The notes under the pieces are model-generated. The model did no database searches. It saw only the letters and a list, made by a program, of their open reading frames with translations, and was not told the DNA's origin. Position numbers and translations under genes: made by a program. Of a stretch of 64,000 nucleotides of DNA, positions 46,243 through 57,934 are shown one piece after another. The stretch spans positions 372,001-436,000 of the forward strand of contig JABYQS010000009.1 of NCBI GenBank assembly GCA_022592435.1. The letters are read 5' to 3'. Positions within the stretch are counted from its first letter, which is position 1; each line of letters starts with the position of its first letter. This DNA is from Cerioporus squamosus (lineage: Eukaryota; Basidiomycota; Agaricomycetes; Polyporales; Polyporaceae).

Positions 46243-49200
46243 ATGACCGAACGACAACTGGACGATAGTCCAACGACCCTCGCCGCCGTCGTAACTTATT
46301 TGCGCTCACCTATTCTCACACTTGTAGCATCTCTAGACTGTGAAGACGTCCCAATACCCGACCTACTCGATGCATATAGCACTCTCCTCCTCCGCATCCA
46401 GACCCTGGCCTCATCGCTGGGGCTCATCACCTCTAATCTCCCTGCCCTGGGAATGGTCGCTCAATCATCCGAGCTGCTTGCGCGGCGCATACAGCATGAC
46501 ATACGTCGTGCTGTGGAAGACCCGTTCACTTCAGCTTCACCCGTATCCCCCATGATCACCCGTGGCGTTATGGCGTCGCTATCCGCCGACTTGTACGGCG
46601 ACGCTGCGCATGCGGCACGCGAAGTATCCCTACTGTCGCAATACGCATTGCGTGTCGTCGCGACTATATTCAGATTTCCTCGGCTGTATTCACTCTTTTC
46701 TGGTAGGCACCAAGTACACGCTGCATATATGTGTCTTTACCAGGTTCGTTTTAGATCCCACCTTGCGACGACTCCTGGATGATGTTCTCGTTGTCGCTCG
46801 GTCGTACGACCTACCCTGCATAGATAACGAGAAGGTATGCGCCATGGCGACCTCTATCTTCTCCGTCCTCCAGTTGCCTCCGACCATTCTGGAACCTCGC
46901 CGTGACGCCTTCGTTGACTGGATGCGAGAGTTGTCAGAAAGCATGTCACCGAGGACAGATAGCTCAAAGGTGCGTTTCATAGCTCTGATGATCTGTCCCT
47001 GTCCTGATTTCTCTGATAGGTTATCCACCATTTGCTGTCAACCTATCCTACCGTGCTTCTGCCCGGAATGGTCCAGGTCCTGCCTACTATCTTGGCCAGT
47101 GTCGTTTCGACACATATGCCCGACCGTGTAGATGCTGCTATAGCACTCTCCGGCTATGCGCTCGCCTTTCTATCCGCTGGTTCTTGTACTGAAGCTTTCG
47201 CCGGTGACATCGTCAAGCAAGTCCGGAATCTGCTCGTTCGCCCGCTATCTGGGGCTCGTGATACCGCAGGCTCCAAGACGTCCACCCTACTCTCACACCT
47301 GATCGATCGCGCAACCATGGAGGACACGCCTGAGACACAAAGCATTGGCTGTCGTTGGGCGGTGACCGTGGTCTGCAGCCTGATATGCCTTACCGGCCAT
47401 CATGTTTTTTCTGGCCAGCGAGCATGCGGGCTGGTTCTGCACACCGCAGCACGCGTCTTTCGCCGTAAGCCCAAGGGCTGGGAAGAGCTCTTGGCGTGCC
47501 TATGGCGATGTCTAGTCTGGGCTTTCTCTAAGCTCCCGTCTGATGCTATGGGAGCGTCCGTGGACGACCCTCGAGCTGGCCCTCTCATGACAGTCAGGCA
47601 AGAGGTCAGGTTTGGCGCCGGCTGTTGCTTGATCGCGAGCCTTCTACATCGTCCCCCCGGATATCCACACGAGAGCGCAGAGACGTCCAGCGTCGACATC
47701 AAACGGGCGGTTTCCGTGCTCAAGGACATGGTAACCAGTCCTCATGAAATTGTTTACCAGGACGGAGTTTGGGTTCTCGCCAGGATGGTTAGCGGTATCG
47801 GATCTGGAGACGTGCGGAAGGACACCGTATGCACACCTACCTGGACTCCGGACGACCTGATCGTGCACGCCATGTTCTCGCGTCAGATGGCCAAAGTCGA
47901 CCCCGCAACCTTCGCGTCTACGATCCGGAAGGTCATCTCGAACCGGCCGGAGATCAGGCCATTGGAAGAGACAGAGATGCAGCGGGTTTGGGATGAACTT
48001 GGCGACGCTTGGGTCGTGTGCGTTCGCAGACAAGTGAAGAGCAACCAGTTCAGTTCTCTATCGGTACGTGGGAGTTCCTACTGTACCACGTTTAACGATG
48101 ATTATTTATTCTTCGCCAGGACGAACTCATAGCAACCTGGCAGGCCCTTCTGCTGATCCAGACCCACCTGACGCAAGAGCGAGGCCATCTCACTACCACG
48201 GAAGAATTTACGGACAACGCAGTGGCCATCGTAGCACAGTTCCTTGACTGGCCACTTCAAGAGTCTGCGGAATTGGCTCCTCTGACGGCAACCACCGCCC
48301 AGACGCGTGCGCTTTCCCTTTGCGTACAGCTCTGGTCAGTCATCCGTAACGTGTTCTCGGAGGCATGGCTGTCGCAAGCCGCAAACGCCCTGCTCACTCG
48401 TGTCCTGCAACGCACGTTCGATACCTCCTCGGGAGATGTGAAGACAGCGTGGAGTGGGTTATGCGCTGCGCTCATATCCGCGAGTTCTCCTGGTCTCGTC
48501 GCTCGTCTGGTGACGGAGGATGACGAACATCGCACTGCGGATCTTCGTCGAGAGCTGTGGAACCTAGCAGCGACGTCCTGGGCTTCGGTGGAGCCGCAGC
48601 ACAGCGAGGAAGACTACGTTGAGTTCCTCTGCATCCCAGTTGGGTATGTGAATTCGTTATGCTACCACACGCATGACAAGTTCTGACCGTGACCACAGGA
48701 TCTGGTCTCTATCTGAGGAGGAGATGTCAATGTGGGAGGATATTCTGGACCGCGCGATGACTCAAGCTACCATACATGCTGGATCAGCGGCGTCGGTCTT
48801 CGACTCCCTCATACAGCGGGTGCTCGGAGGTAAAGGAGCTAGCAGGTGCGGTAGTTCCGTATCATATATGATTATCGAAGGTACTTATCTCCTGTGACTC
48901 TTAGTCTTGGTAGGGTATCGTGGCTCATCACTCGTCTCCTCTCGCGCTGGCAAGCGGCCAATGAGTTCACGTCCATACTACTGGGAACAGTGGCCAATGT
49001 CCTCGTCGAATTGTATCCAGACTCTGAAGAGAAGGCTCAAACAACGGAGAACCTCGTACCAGCGATGCCAGTGATAGAACACATCTGGAAGATCATACAG
49101 GATTGTCCTCCCGCTTCTTTCATGTCCTTCCTTTCTCCTCTCGCCAACGGATTGTCCGTCTGGGTCGGTGACGAACACGAGTATGTATCCGTGCAGGATT

Positions 49201-50854
49201 ATAACGGCATCGTGAGTCTTCATGCTCACTGGTTCTACAGTCGACGCCTTAACTCACTGCGTTTCTAGATCGTTCCTCTTTATTGCGACGCTCTGAAGGT
49301 GCTCCGACATATACCCATTCATTCTGATACCCTCCATACGCTGGCACGCTTCCTGTCCGCCACTTTCCATCGGATCCTAACTCCCGGAGACGGGCCCCTC
49401 GCCTTTCACGATTTCTGGATGCAAGTCCAGCCATCGCTCAAGCACCTTGACGGTGGGTATCCCGAGGAGCTGAAAACTGCGCTTTGCGCCTGCCATGAAG
49501 CTTTCGGGATGAGCCTCCCGTCGGGCGTGTCCATCGAGACAGAGTCTCAAACAGAATCGCAGGCGGCACGGAACATGCTCCTAGTACGTAGTTATCTCAC
49601 CCAAGCGGCGGCGTCGACTCAAGCTCACACGAACAGACGTCCCCCGGTTCTTTCGGAACTCCCTCGAAACCCGTTGAGAGCCCTCTCGCGAAAGCGGGGT
49701 TCCTTACACGGTCATCACAGCCGTTCAATCGCAGTCCCGCGCTGTCTTCATCGAATTCGTCGCGGACCGAGCAGCCAAACACGTCTTGGCTTCCCATCGC
49801 ATCCACGTCTAATCTGCGCCATTCTCACAAGCTCTCAGACCCCGTCTCTCCCACCCCCGCTTGGCGGAACTATGACGCCAGCCGCAGCTCCGCCCACCTA
49901 CCAAGTTCGCCCACGGACGCAATACGAGCAAGGCGATTCGCAGCGGGGCCGTCTAGCCGCGTCGCACACGAGCGGCCGTCCAAGACACCCGATAGGCCGT
50001 TGAAGCGTCGAAAGTTATCGCCGCAAGTCACGCTTGAAGACGTCTCTGGCTCGTCATCTATCAGGCAAAGCTCTCCCTTGTCCCCTAGTCAAGGCAGCCG
50101 CGGGTCTCACCGCCCTTCGGTGATACCGAACCCGAGCAGGTGGCAGTTCGCTGGTGTTGAGGTGCAGAATCGCAGGACGAGCAGGCAGCGGGCATCCACG
50201 ATCAGCCCGTCTACGCCCCAGGTCTCTCCGGCCAGGTCCACATTGAAGGAGGAGCAGCTCATCAGTCCCGAGGTGCCGTCTCCGGCGACCGCGGCTCGAG
50301 CACGAGCAAGGACACCTGACGACTACGATACGTGGGAGGTGCCGATCGTAATGGCAGATGACGATGTCGTGCCAGACAGCCAGCCCGAAGATGCATATGA
50401 GAACGAAGACTCGCTCGTTCCGAGTTTCATGAAGACACCCAAGGCTACCACGCAACGTACGGACGACATCGTGGACACCAATGATGACTTCGACAACCTC
50501 GACGGCCTGAAAGAGAAGGCGCGTGGCAAGCGGGCTGAGAGGAGATCGCCCTTGCGGATGCAGACAGCGCCAGCCAGTTTCATCCATGACCCGGACTCAA
50601 TCGCTGAGGAAGCTCGCGTGCCCATGCGCCGAGCACGCACGGAGAGTGTACCTGGGCTCGAGGAGCTTCGCAACATGTGCGAGGCACTCGAGGAGGGCGG
50701 CTCACAGCTCGATGTGGACGAGATGCTTACTGCGACAAGGTATGCCAGCCGGATGGGGACTATCTTGAACGAGAAGTTATCAAAGAAACTGAGCGGGGGA
50801 GGGTCGTCCACAGGCTCGGTGCGGAGTCATAGTAGTCGGCGGACTAAGAAGTGA
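46243..50854 (+). CDS. Second, divergent Rif1-like helical-repeat protein
   Basis: About eight exons and roughly 1,400 residues; the first exon is 46243-46702 and the second starts at 46755. Blocks align in order with the rif1 gene at the left edge: ATG-proximal AYSTLLLRIQTL with SYSILTARLRTS; RLYSLFSDPTLRRLLD with SLWSLFEEEDLGYML; VIHHLLSTYPTVLLPG with AIHDLALYLPGIFVPA; CLWRCLVWAFSKLP with CLAWRAMVWAFFRPP. Further on come GLSVWVGDEHEYVSVQDY with GMRTWVADEFHVCTADEY, and IIPLYCDALK with ILPLYQTVLI. The protein begins directly at the helical domain and has no RVxF or SILK leader. The last exon encodes a disordered, Ser/Pro-rich and acidic tail with a KRRKLSP basic motif that may be nuclear. Open throughout, so apparently functional. 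The family assignment follows from the homology to copy 1. Confidence 0.75.
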
Positions 50855-51178
50855 CTGACGTGTATGTCGTTTGTCTAAATGAAATGGTGACTGTATTGCT
50901 GCATCTTTCTTCGTGTCGACGGAGGTGATGATGCCCGGGGAGTGGTCTGAGTTGTGGAACATGTTCAGCATCGACGCGCGTGCTGTATTAGTACAACACC
51001 AGCCTTTACTCGCTTTACTGCTATATGGTTTCCCTCCTTCTGTGCGCGTAAGCCTACATGATGAATGGGATGGCACTTGACGCGGAAATAACGACGTGCA
51101 TCGTTATCTGGTCGTTAGCAATGATAGAGGACTTCTAGAGAATACTCATCCGTTGGGGCTGAGGTAGGTTGCCTGTGT
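50855..51178. other. Convergent intergenic region
   Basis: 3' ends of the rif1-like gene and the F-box pseudogene. Nothing else seen. Confidence 0.4.
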
Positions 51179-52931
51179 TCAATCCGTCTGGCCCTCCGAA
51201 AGGGGCGCACACGGTTCTCCCACCCGCCGCTCGTCGTCCCAAATGAGTCTGAACCAGCGCAAGAGGCTCTGCACATCCTCCCATGCACCGATATTCCTGG
51301 GCTGGGGGAATCCCTCCGAGGGGTGAATCCATAGACCGTCCGCTCCGAGCTGCGGCAGGGAAGAGTCGTGCCAGGAAAGCCGCGACGCAAGCAGTAACGC
51401 CACTGTCGACCGCGATCGGTGAATAACAGATTGAGAGTCTCTTGAGGCGACACTTGCTTCGTCTCAACGGCAGTGCGGCTTCGACCACTTGGGGTGTGAG
51501 CTCATGCGATGCATTTACCCGGAGCCCGAGTTTCTCGAGATCCTCGCATTGTGATGCAAATGGGGCGAGAGCCGTGATGCTAGGAATGGTGTCCCAAGTG
51601 CTGTACTCGTCTTCGCCTACGGAGAGTGATCGCAGACGTGGAAATGCAGTCGCGAACTCGTCGAGGATGGAGTCGTCGAGTGAGTATCGGCATGCTTCGA
51701 TGCTGATATCAAGCTCGCGCTGGTTGTGAAATTTGAGGAAAGGTCGGAGGTGAAACGAGGAGAGCCGAGGCTCTTCACCCTCGTCGAAGTCTGTCGGCTC
51801 GCGGTAAACGTAGCAGATGACAATACTTTCTAGCACAGGGGGCGAAAACTGTTCATGAACAGCGATAAAGATGCCCGGGACTTGGGGAGCTAACGCAGGC
51901 TCTTCCGATTTGAACATCGCTTCCCGGACAGACGACATCGGGAATGCGCGTGCAAAGGGGATGAGTGTCGTTGGATGCGCCCTGAGTTCGAGAGCCTGCA
52001 GCCGAGGAAAGGGCGAGGTGGCCTCCAAACAGGTCCAGACATGCGTGCTGAGGAGAGTGATGTCCAGTTTACCAAGGTCGGGGAGTAGGGTGAGGGCTGC
52101 AATCATATCCTGCGTGAGGAGAATCTCGTGGCATGCAAATATTGTCAGCGACGTGTTGTTGATGAGATGCGAGACCGACGGTACTGCCGGGTCGCGCATG
52201 TCACGGTATGCGCTGAAGCGGAACTCTCGCAAGTTCGGAAACCGCTCCGAGCCGGAGAGAAGAAGAAGGGAGGAGTGTAGGTTGCCATCCCTGTCTCCCC
52301 CATTCGGCCAGTCGACGCAGGCCGTTCGAAGTTGGTTTCCACTCAATGGTAGAAGCAGCGGAAGACATGAAGAGGGCGCACCTAGTCGAGCCCAATCCAA
52401 CTGCGTTACTCGTTGAAAAGGACGGGCATAGGTCTATGTATTGCTACCTCCAGAAAGGTCTCCCGGCTCATGTAGCACGTATGGCTTGGATCGACCATAA
52501 TAACCGCGGTAGTATCCGAGCTCCCGCACGTGGATGGAGTACTGGACCAGTCTTGACCAATCCGTGGGGACGAGGGAACGTGGAAGATACTGCGGCAGTA
52601 ATGAGCATCACCATCGTCACGGCTGAGATACAGTATTAGTTCAATGCGCACCATCTTGCCCCGTCGTTCATACCATGCATCCTTTGGCAAGCTCCGCAGA
52701 AGGACGACGATGTTTGGAATGCGACTCCATATCCGCTCTACGGCTGGCTCATGGTCCATGGAATAGTCGGCAGGATTGCGCCAAGTTCACCAGAGTAGAG
52801 AACCGTGTAGAGTTCTCAACAAGGTCACATATGCACCCAACTATCTCTGTGATGAGCAGCGCCCTGTGCAGTCGAGTGAGCAGCAGCGATCGCTGACAGT
52901 TGCAGTGAGACGGTGGCGCGCCGCGGGGCAC
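51179..52931 (-). pseudogene. F-box/LRR gene with several lesions
   Basis: An F-box-like start (ALLITEIVGCICDLVENSTR, near 52865) is followed by AVERIWSRIPNIVVLLRSLP and a long leucine-rich region (for example LNREFRF-type strands and LPDLGKLDITLLSTHVWTC). Three lesions are visible. A 7-bp near-duplication at about 52755-52770 (CATGGAC beside CATGAGC) shifts the frame inside CRLFHEPAVER. A TAG follows GGSNT near 52435. A further shift occurs near 51365 before GADGLWIHPSEGFPQPRN. The gene would be an SCF ubiquitin-ligase adaptor of the expanded Agaricomycete type. The intact relative is next door at 53535-55194. Confidence 0.65.
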
Positions 52932-53534
52932 AGCAGGCGGGTGGCACAGCCTGAGCTACTGATCTCTAGTTCTCTGATTATAGAGCTGCAAGGCGAGCTG
53001 TAAGATCGTGGTGAGGAACCAGCGGATCAAAGAGGAATATCAGAAACTGACTGATGGCGGAGAGTAGTGGCTGGAGAGGGCTGGAGGTGAGACTCAGAAG
53101 CAGTCAGTATCTTGACAGGCGCCGCTGTGACGCGTAGTAGAACAAACGCAACCGCACGTGAATCGTGACGCCACGCGTAGGTGACCGTGTTGAATGGGGG
53201 TGATGCTCAGCCTAACGAAAGCTGGCGACCCGTACATACATAAAATGGTTCAAAGCCCCTTGAGGTATATGACATTTGGGCTGAGGCAAAGAACTGAGTG
53301 CGCGATTGTTACGAGTGCTCGGCTACTTGATTTGACATACGCGAGCACCCCATCCCATATGCCCAGTACCTACTCGAAGTCCATCTCCGAAGGCGACCCC
53401 GTGGAGGATGACTTGGAGAAAAACTGGTCGCAAACTCGCCATACGAAGAACCATGGTCTTCGACCTCCTCCGCGTCCTCCTCCTCCTCAACCTTTTCTCC
53501 GTTACGTATGCGTTGCCGCTTTCTGCGCCGCCCA
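52932..53534. other. Intergenic between two F-box genes
   Basis: No gene recognised; short open frames only. Confidence 0.4.
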
Positions 53535-55194
53535 TCATTCCCGACGCAGCTTGCCAAACAATGGCAACAGCCGCTGGACCTCGTACCACCTCTTGCGGTT
53601 ATGTGCGCGGAGAGAGGTCTCCTCTACGTCCTCCATTGGATCCGGAGTCACCCGCTGGAGGTCGGGGAATATGCGTGCAAGGATGTACGCAACCGTATGC
53701 GCCTGCCAAATGGGAGAGGTGCCCACATACAAGCTGTACAACTTAGACGTGCTTGCACTGCGCGAGAGCTCGCCGAAGAAGTCGTCCCTTGGTGTTTCGT
53801 ACTGCTTTGCCTCCTCGTCCCAACGGGTGAAGTCTTCCCAGCTCTGCGCGTCGAAGTGTAAACCGAGGGAGGATAGCTTCGGGGCGTGTACGGCAAGGTG
53901 TATGAGCGCGCGGAAGGTGGGCCGAGTATCATAGGCACAGTATGGAGCGCAGGACACGCTGAGAAGGAACAGCTTGGGCCAGGCCTCCGTCATTGACACA
54001 AATAGTGCATCGTCCAGGGCATGTCGGCATTCCGCCGTGAAGGAGAAATGTGTAAGCTCGACAAAGTCGAAGAGGATGGGGAAGTCTTCGGAGCGTACGA
54101 CGGTGGTCCTTTGAGAAGCAACCGAGAGTCTGCCCCAATCTTCGGTGTCGATGTCGATCGAATCAAGGGCTTGAGGGGAGCATTGGCGCCGTATTGAGTT
54201 GAACAGCTCGGGAACAGGGTCGGGGTCGCCGATGATTTTGAGGTAGAGCTGATGGAGTTTGGGGAGAAGCACCGTCCGACTGAATCCGGAGTATGTCCCT
54301 GTGGTGGAGTAGAGTTCGATACTGGTAAGCGAGGTAGACGTGACACGCGCGTTCCCGCCCGACGGCCACTTCGCGCCATTCGCCAACCACACGGACAAGC
54401 GGCGCAGAGTCGGGAGCCTGCATAGTGCAAGAGCGGCCTCGGCAGTGATGGGGATCGCGTTGGCCTCGAGTGTGTGTATCGCGACGAGTTTGGAGACGAA
54501 GGAGGAAAAGGCGATGGATGCGCGGGGATCGGCAGAGCCCGGGACTAGCCAAAGCTCCTGTAAGGTCGAGGAACAGGACTCCATGAGAGGAAGACAATCA
54601 ATGAGATGTCGTTCCGCGTTTTCTCCTTCCGGCCAACGTCTTATCGACAGCTTCTTCAGTCGATTCCCGATCATGGACAGAAGGTACTGCAGTGCCTCCG
54701 TGTCGAGGTCGATAGTCAGCCAGTTTAGCTCAACGACGTTGGGGAAAAGCACGAGCGTCGGGCGAAGGTCGGCGAGACGCTTCACCACGTTGTCGTGAAG
54801 CTTGATATCCAGTACCTTCGGCCAGGGTCCTTGATACGTCCCGAGCTCTCGCACGAGCACTGAATACTTCAGGAATGTCTCCCAGTCTGCGGGATGCAGG
54901 GTTCGGGTCAATCCCTTGAACATCTCCAAGTCAGTAGGCAGCGACAGACTGCGGATGGGATAGGGGGGAACGCACAATCACTTTGCGCTTGACCTTCCAA
55001 GCATCGGGAGGAAAACATTTGACCAGAGGAACCAGGTTCGGGAGGTGGTACCATAAAGAGCCGACTGCAGGTTCGTAGAAAAATTTAGAGGTACGTGCAA
55101 GGACGGCCAGAGACGGTCGGTCGTCTTCCAAGTGTTGACAGATGTTTCGAACGATTTCCGTTATGCTCAAAGCTTGATGTGCCCACGAAGTCAT
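53535..55194 (-). CDS. F-box/leucine-rich-repeat protein
   Basis: Two exons. The first (55194 to about 54980) encodes MTSWAHQALSITEIVRNICQ, LAVLARTSKFFYEPAVGSLW and ends KRKVI. The second starts with MFKGLTRTLHPADWETFLK and stays open to 53535, about 540 residues in total. The N-terminus is an F-box that would bind Skp1, and the rest is a leucine-rich solenoid with repeats such as LKKLSIRRWPEGENAE, LRRLSVWLANG and LSSLGLHFDAQSW. The C-terminus has the RKRWYEVQRLLPLF block shared with the relic at 36377-36960. It is likely a substrate adaptor of an SCF ubiquitin ligase. These adaptors number in the hundreds in Agaricomycetes; the target is unknown. Confidence 0.82.
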
Positions 55195-55674
55195 CCTCTG
55201 TCACGAGATACCGAGAAGCAGGACCGGGTGAATTGAGTGATTGGTAGATCCTGTTGCGACAGCGCGTTATGATACTACTACGATGCATTGTTAGACACGT
55301 CATCAGCATGGCATCGCAGACTAAGACTTACCCACAGGCACAGTGCTTAGCTGTCTCCGTCTGAGCCAGTTGTCTCCCCTAGGCAGCCCACGATCCGACA
55401 AGTCTGATGAGCCAGCGACGTCGACGTAGATGATGGAAGAAAACATTGCCAGATTATCCGCTATCGTCACGGCCGGCTTCATAGCAGGTGGGCGCCAAGT
55501 CGCACTGCCTCGGACAATGAGGGGATCGGCCTCTGTTCCCACTAAAAGGTATACGGTACATGTAGCAACGAGTATGCAGCACGGTGTCCATGACTAGTGT
55601 CCACGTGATTGCGTATGCAAGAGTCCCGGCAGCAAAGATCCAACAACAATAAAAAGAAAACAAAAAACCATGAT
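55195..55674. other. Short intergenic region
   Basis: F-box gene promoter and 3' region of the protease gene. No other signal. Confidence 0.4.
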
Positions 55675-57934
55675 TCACAGAATGCACAGCGAAGACAACA
55701 TAGAGAGCGACACGAGAAGCAACGACGACCACACGCCCGACGGCAGGCGGAGTGACGGTAGAGCCGCGTTCGACGACGACGATGCCGACTCCGAGGGCGC
55801 GGAGTCGGTCGAGGTCGACTTGGGCCTGGTGGTCGACGCTGGGGAAGAGGTTGTTGAAGGAGGGGACGATGTACGCGAGGCTGCTTGTGAGCTTGCTCCC
55901 GAGGAGGTCTCGAGGATGAGGCTGCTGGCGGTAGGTGCGGCATCCGCTTTTGCTGTAGGCGAAGGAAGTCAGATCAAAGCCCGACACGATATCTGCGAAG
56001 AAGAGTACTCACATTCGAAGTTTCCACCCGCGCCCTGGGCATCGTCCACGGCGTCGTCGAGAAGGTCGTCTGCGTTCTGCGGGACGAGGGAGACGAAGCC
56101 GATGCGGGGCGGGTCGACGGACGGGTGCGTGAGGTTGCCGTAGTAGAAGATGACCATGTTGCTCTTGAGGAACGGGTCGCCGAGGTTCCAGCTGAACAGC
56201 GCGCCGCTGCTCGGCGCGTCCGTGCTGACGATGTTGTTCGCGATGCACGTCTTGGCGTCGCCCTGCTTGTTCTGGGAGACGAAGTCGCGGGGGTCGACGG
56301 GGAACATCTTGCCGCCGATTTGGAAGGCGAGGTTGTGCGCGGCATCGCACGGCAGCGTAGGGTCCGTGTTCGAGTTGGCAGCGAAGGCGGGAGAGACCTT
56401 AGTGTAGATGTTGCTGACGACATCTTGGGGACCGCGGATGAGAGAGTTACCCTAAGATTTGCGCACATTGAGCGACAGGTACGGTGCAATACGGGGGATG
56501 CATACCGTGTCGATGAGCCCGGAGACGATCGAACTGTCGAGACCGGCACCCGTTTGAGTCGACTGGGGCAACTTCTGTCCGTCGAGGAAGACAGCATCGA
56601 TGGGAACCTCCCAGCGCCTTGACGGGGCGGACCAGATCAGCGAGATAACATACGTGGGGCGCGAGATGCACGTACAGAGGGTACTTCTCGTTCGGCGCGA
56701 ATGAAGGAGGAGCCATACCGCCTTCTGCAGGGTCGTACAGCCGGACAGGCACCCAGGTGATGTTCGACTCGTCGATACCATCTGGCAGTTGCCCAATGGT
56801 GATCTCGCCCTTGCCGGAGACATCGATCGTGTTGCGCTGGAGGGTGACGGCGAACAGGGGGTCGTCAATCATGTCCGCCATGATGAGGCGAGACACGACG
56901 GGACCATAGCTGGCGGTCTGCGTGATGAATGTGTCTGTGCCGGATGGGGTGTTGAACTGGTGTGATGTCAGTTATGTGCTTGCAAGGCAAATGAGAATGC
57001 AAAGGAGCAGAGAGTGCGGAATAGAGGCCAGCCTCCTTCATCCAGTCCGGATAACATCAACCGCAGTTGAGTGCTCGGGATTGGGATTCGTTACTCGAGG
57101 AGCCATTCAGACACATACCTCGGCATTGATAGCGGCAGCTTGGACGAAGCTGCGGGGAACATATCGTCAGCGAACTTCGTCAGTGCACTGAAATGACAGT
57201 AACTCGTACCTCTGCGCGGGGAAACCAAGACCCATGATACCCGCACCTCCATTCTGAACAGCTGAGTTATCGGTGTCATTGACTGCAGCAAGCGTTTGGT
57301 CCTTCAAAGTCAAAGCAGCGAGCGTGACCGTGTCACGACCGACGGGTCCGGCTGCATGGGTACCGCTGACGGAGTCGCCGTACTGTAACCGTACGGACGC
57401 GCTGTCGGTAGGCTTGAAAGTCTTGGTCACATCGTAAGGCTTCGCGGTCGAGCGTTGGCATTGTGCAGTGTTGCATGCATCGGACATGACCCATAGGTCG
57501 CTAGAGCCAGTATCTGCCACGCGAAGCGGGTCAGAAACGTGTTTCCTCCGGCGACTCTCGCGCGGGAAGCGGTTACGCACCAAGGTTGACGGAGGTCGTG
57601 GAGTCACCGACCGTCACGGCGACAGTGTAGAAGCTTTCCAAGGCATCGGTCTCATGTTCTCATGCATATTGGAAGGTTTGCGGGAGACTCACAGATCTGC
57701 GCTGTCACCGAGGCCCACGGTTCCGCCCACCACATCATCGTCCTGGGTATTCTGCCTTCCGACGACTCTGCGCCTCAAGAACGGGAGCTTGAGACCGCCC
57801 TTCTTCGGCTTGGTGGAGGTGCGGCTGCTGGACAGTGTCGGGGGTGCGACAGAGGCGGGTAGCGGGGCGGCCAGCACGAGGCGGGGGAGCACGGCGAGAG
57901 CAAGGACGTAGGCGCACCAGCTAGACGTGTACAT
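55675..57934 (-). CDS. GPI-anchored pepsin-like aspartic protease (A1 family, yapsin-like)
   Basis: A secreted, wall- or membrane-bound endopeptidase is predicted. A signal peptide (MYTSSWCAYVLALAVL) is followed by a short propeptide with a basic FLRRRVV cleavage region. The first catalytic motif VNLDTGSSDLWVMSD spans an intron near 57525-57590. Then come GIMGLGFP, the flap and ITIGQLPDG, and the second catalytic motif SGLIDTGNSLIRGP, completed by the splice near 56455/56509. The last exon gives a Ser/Thr-rich stalk (SSPPSTTSSPASTTRPKS) and a hydrophobic end (WSSLLLVSLSMLSSLCIL), the pattern for GPI attachment. TGA at 55677-55675. Seven or so exons, all in phase. A TATATA near 58087-58093 fits a minus-strand promoter. 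Confidence 0.88.
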
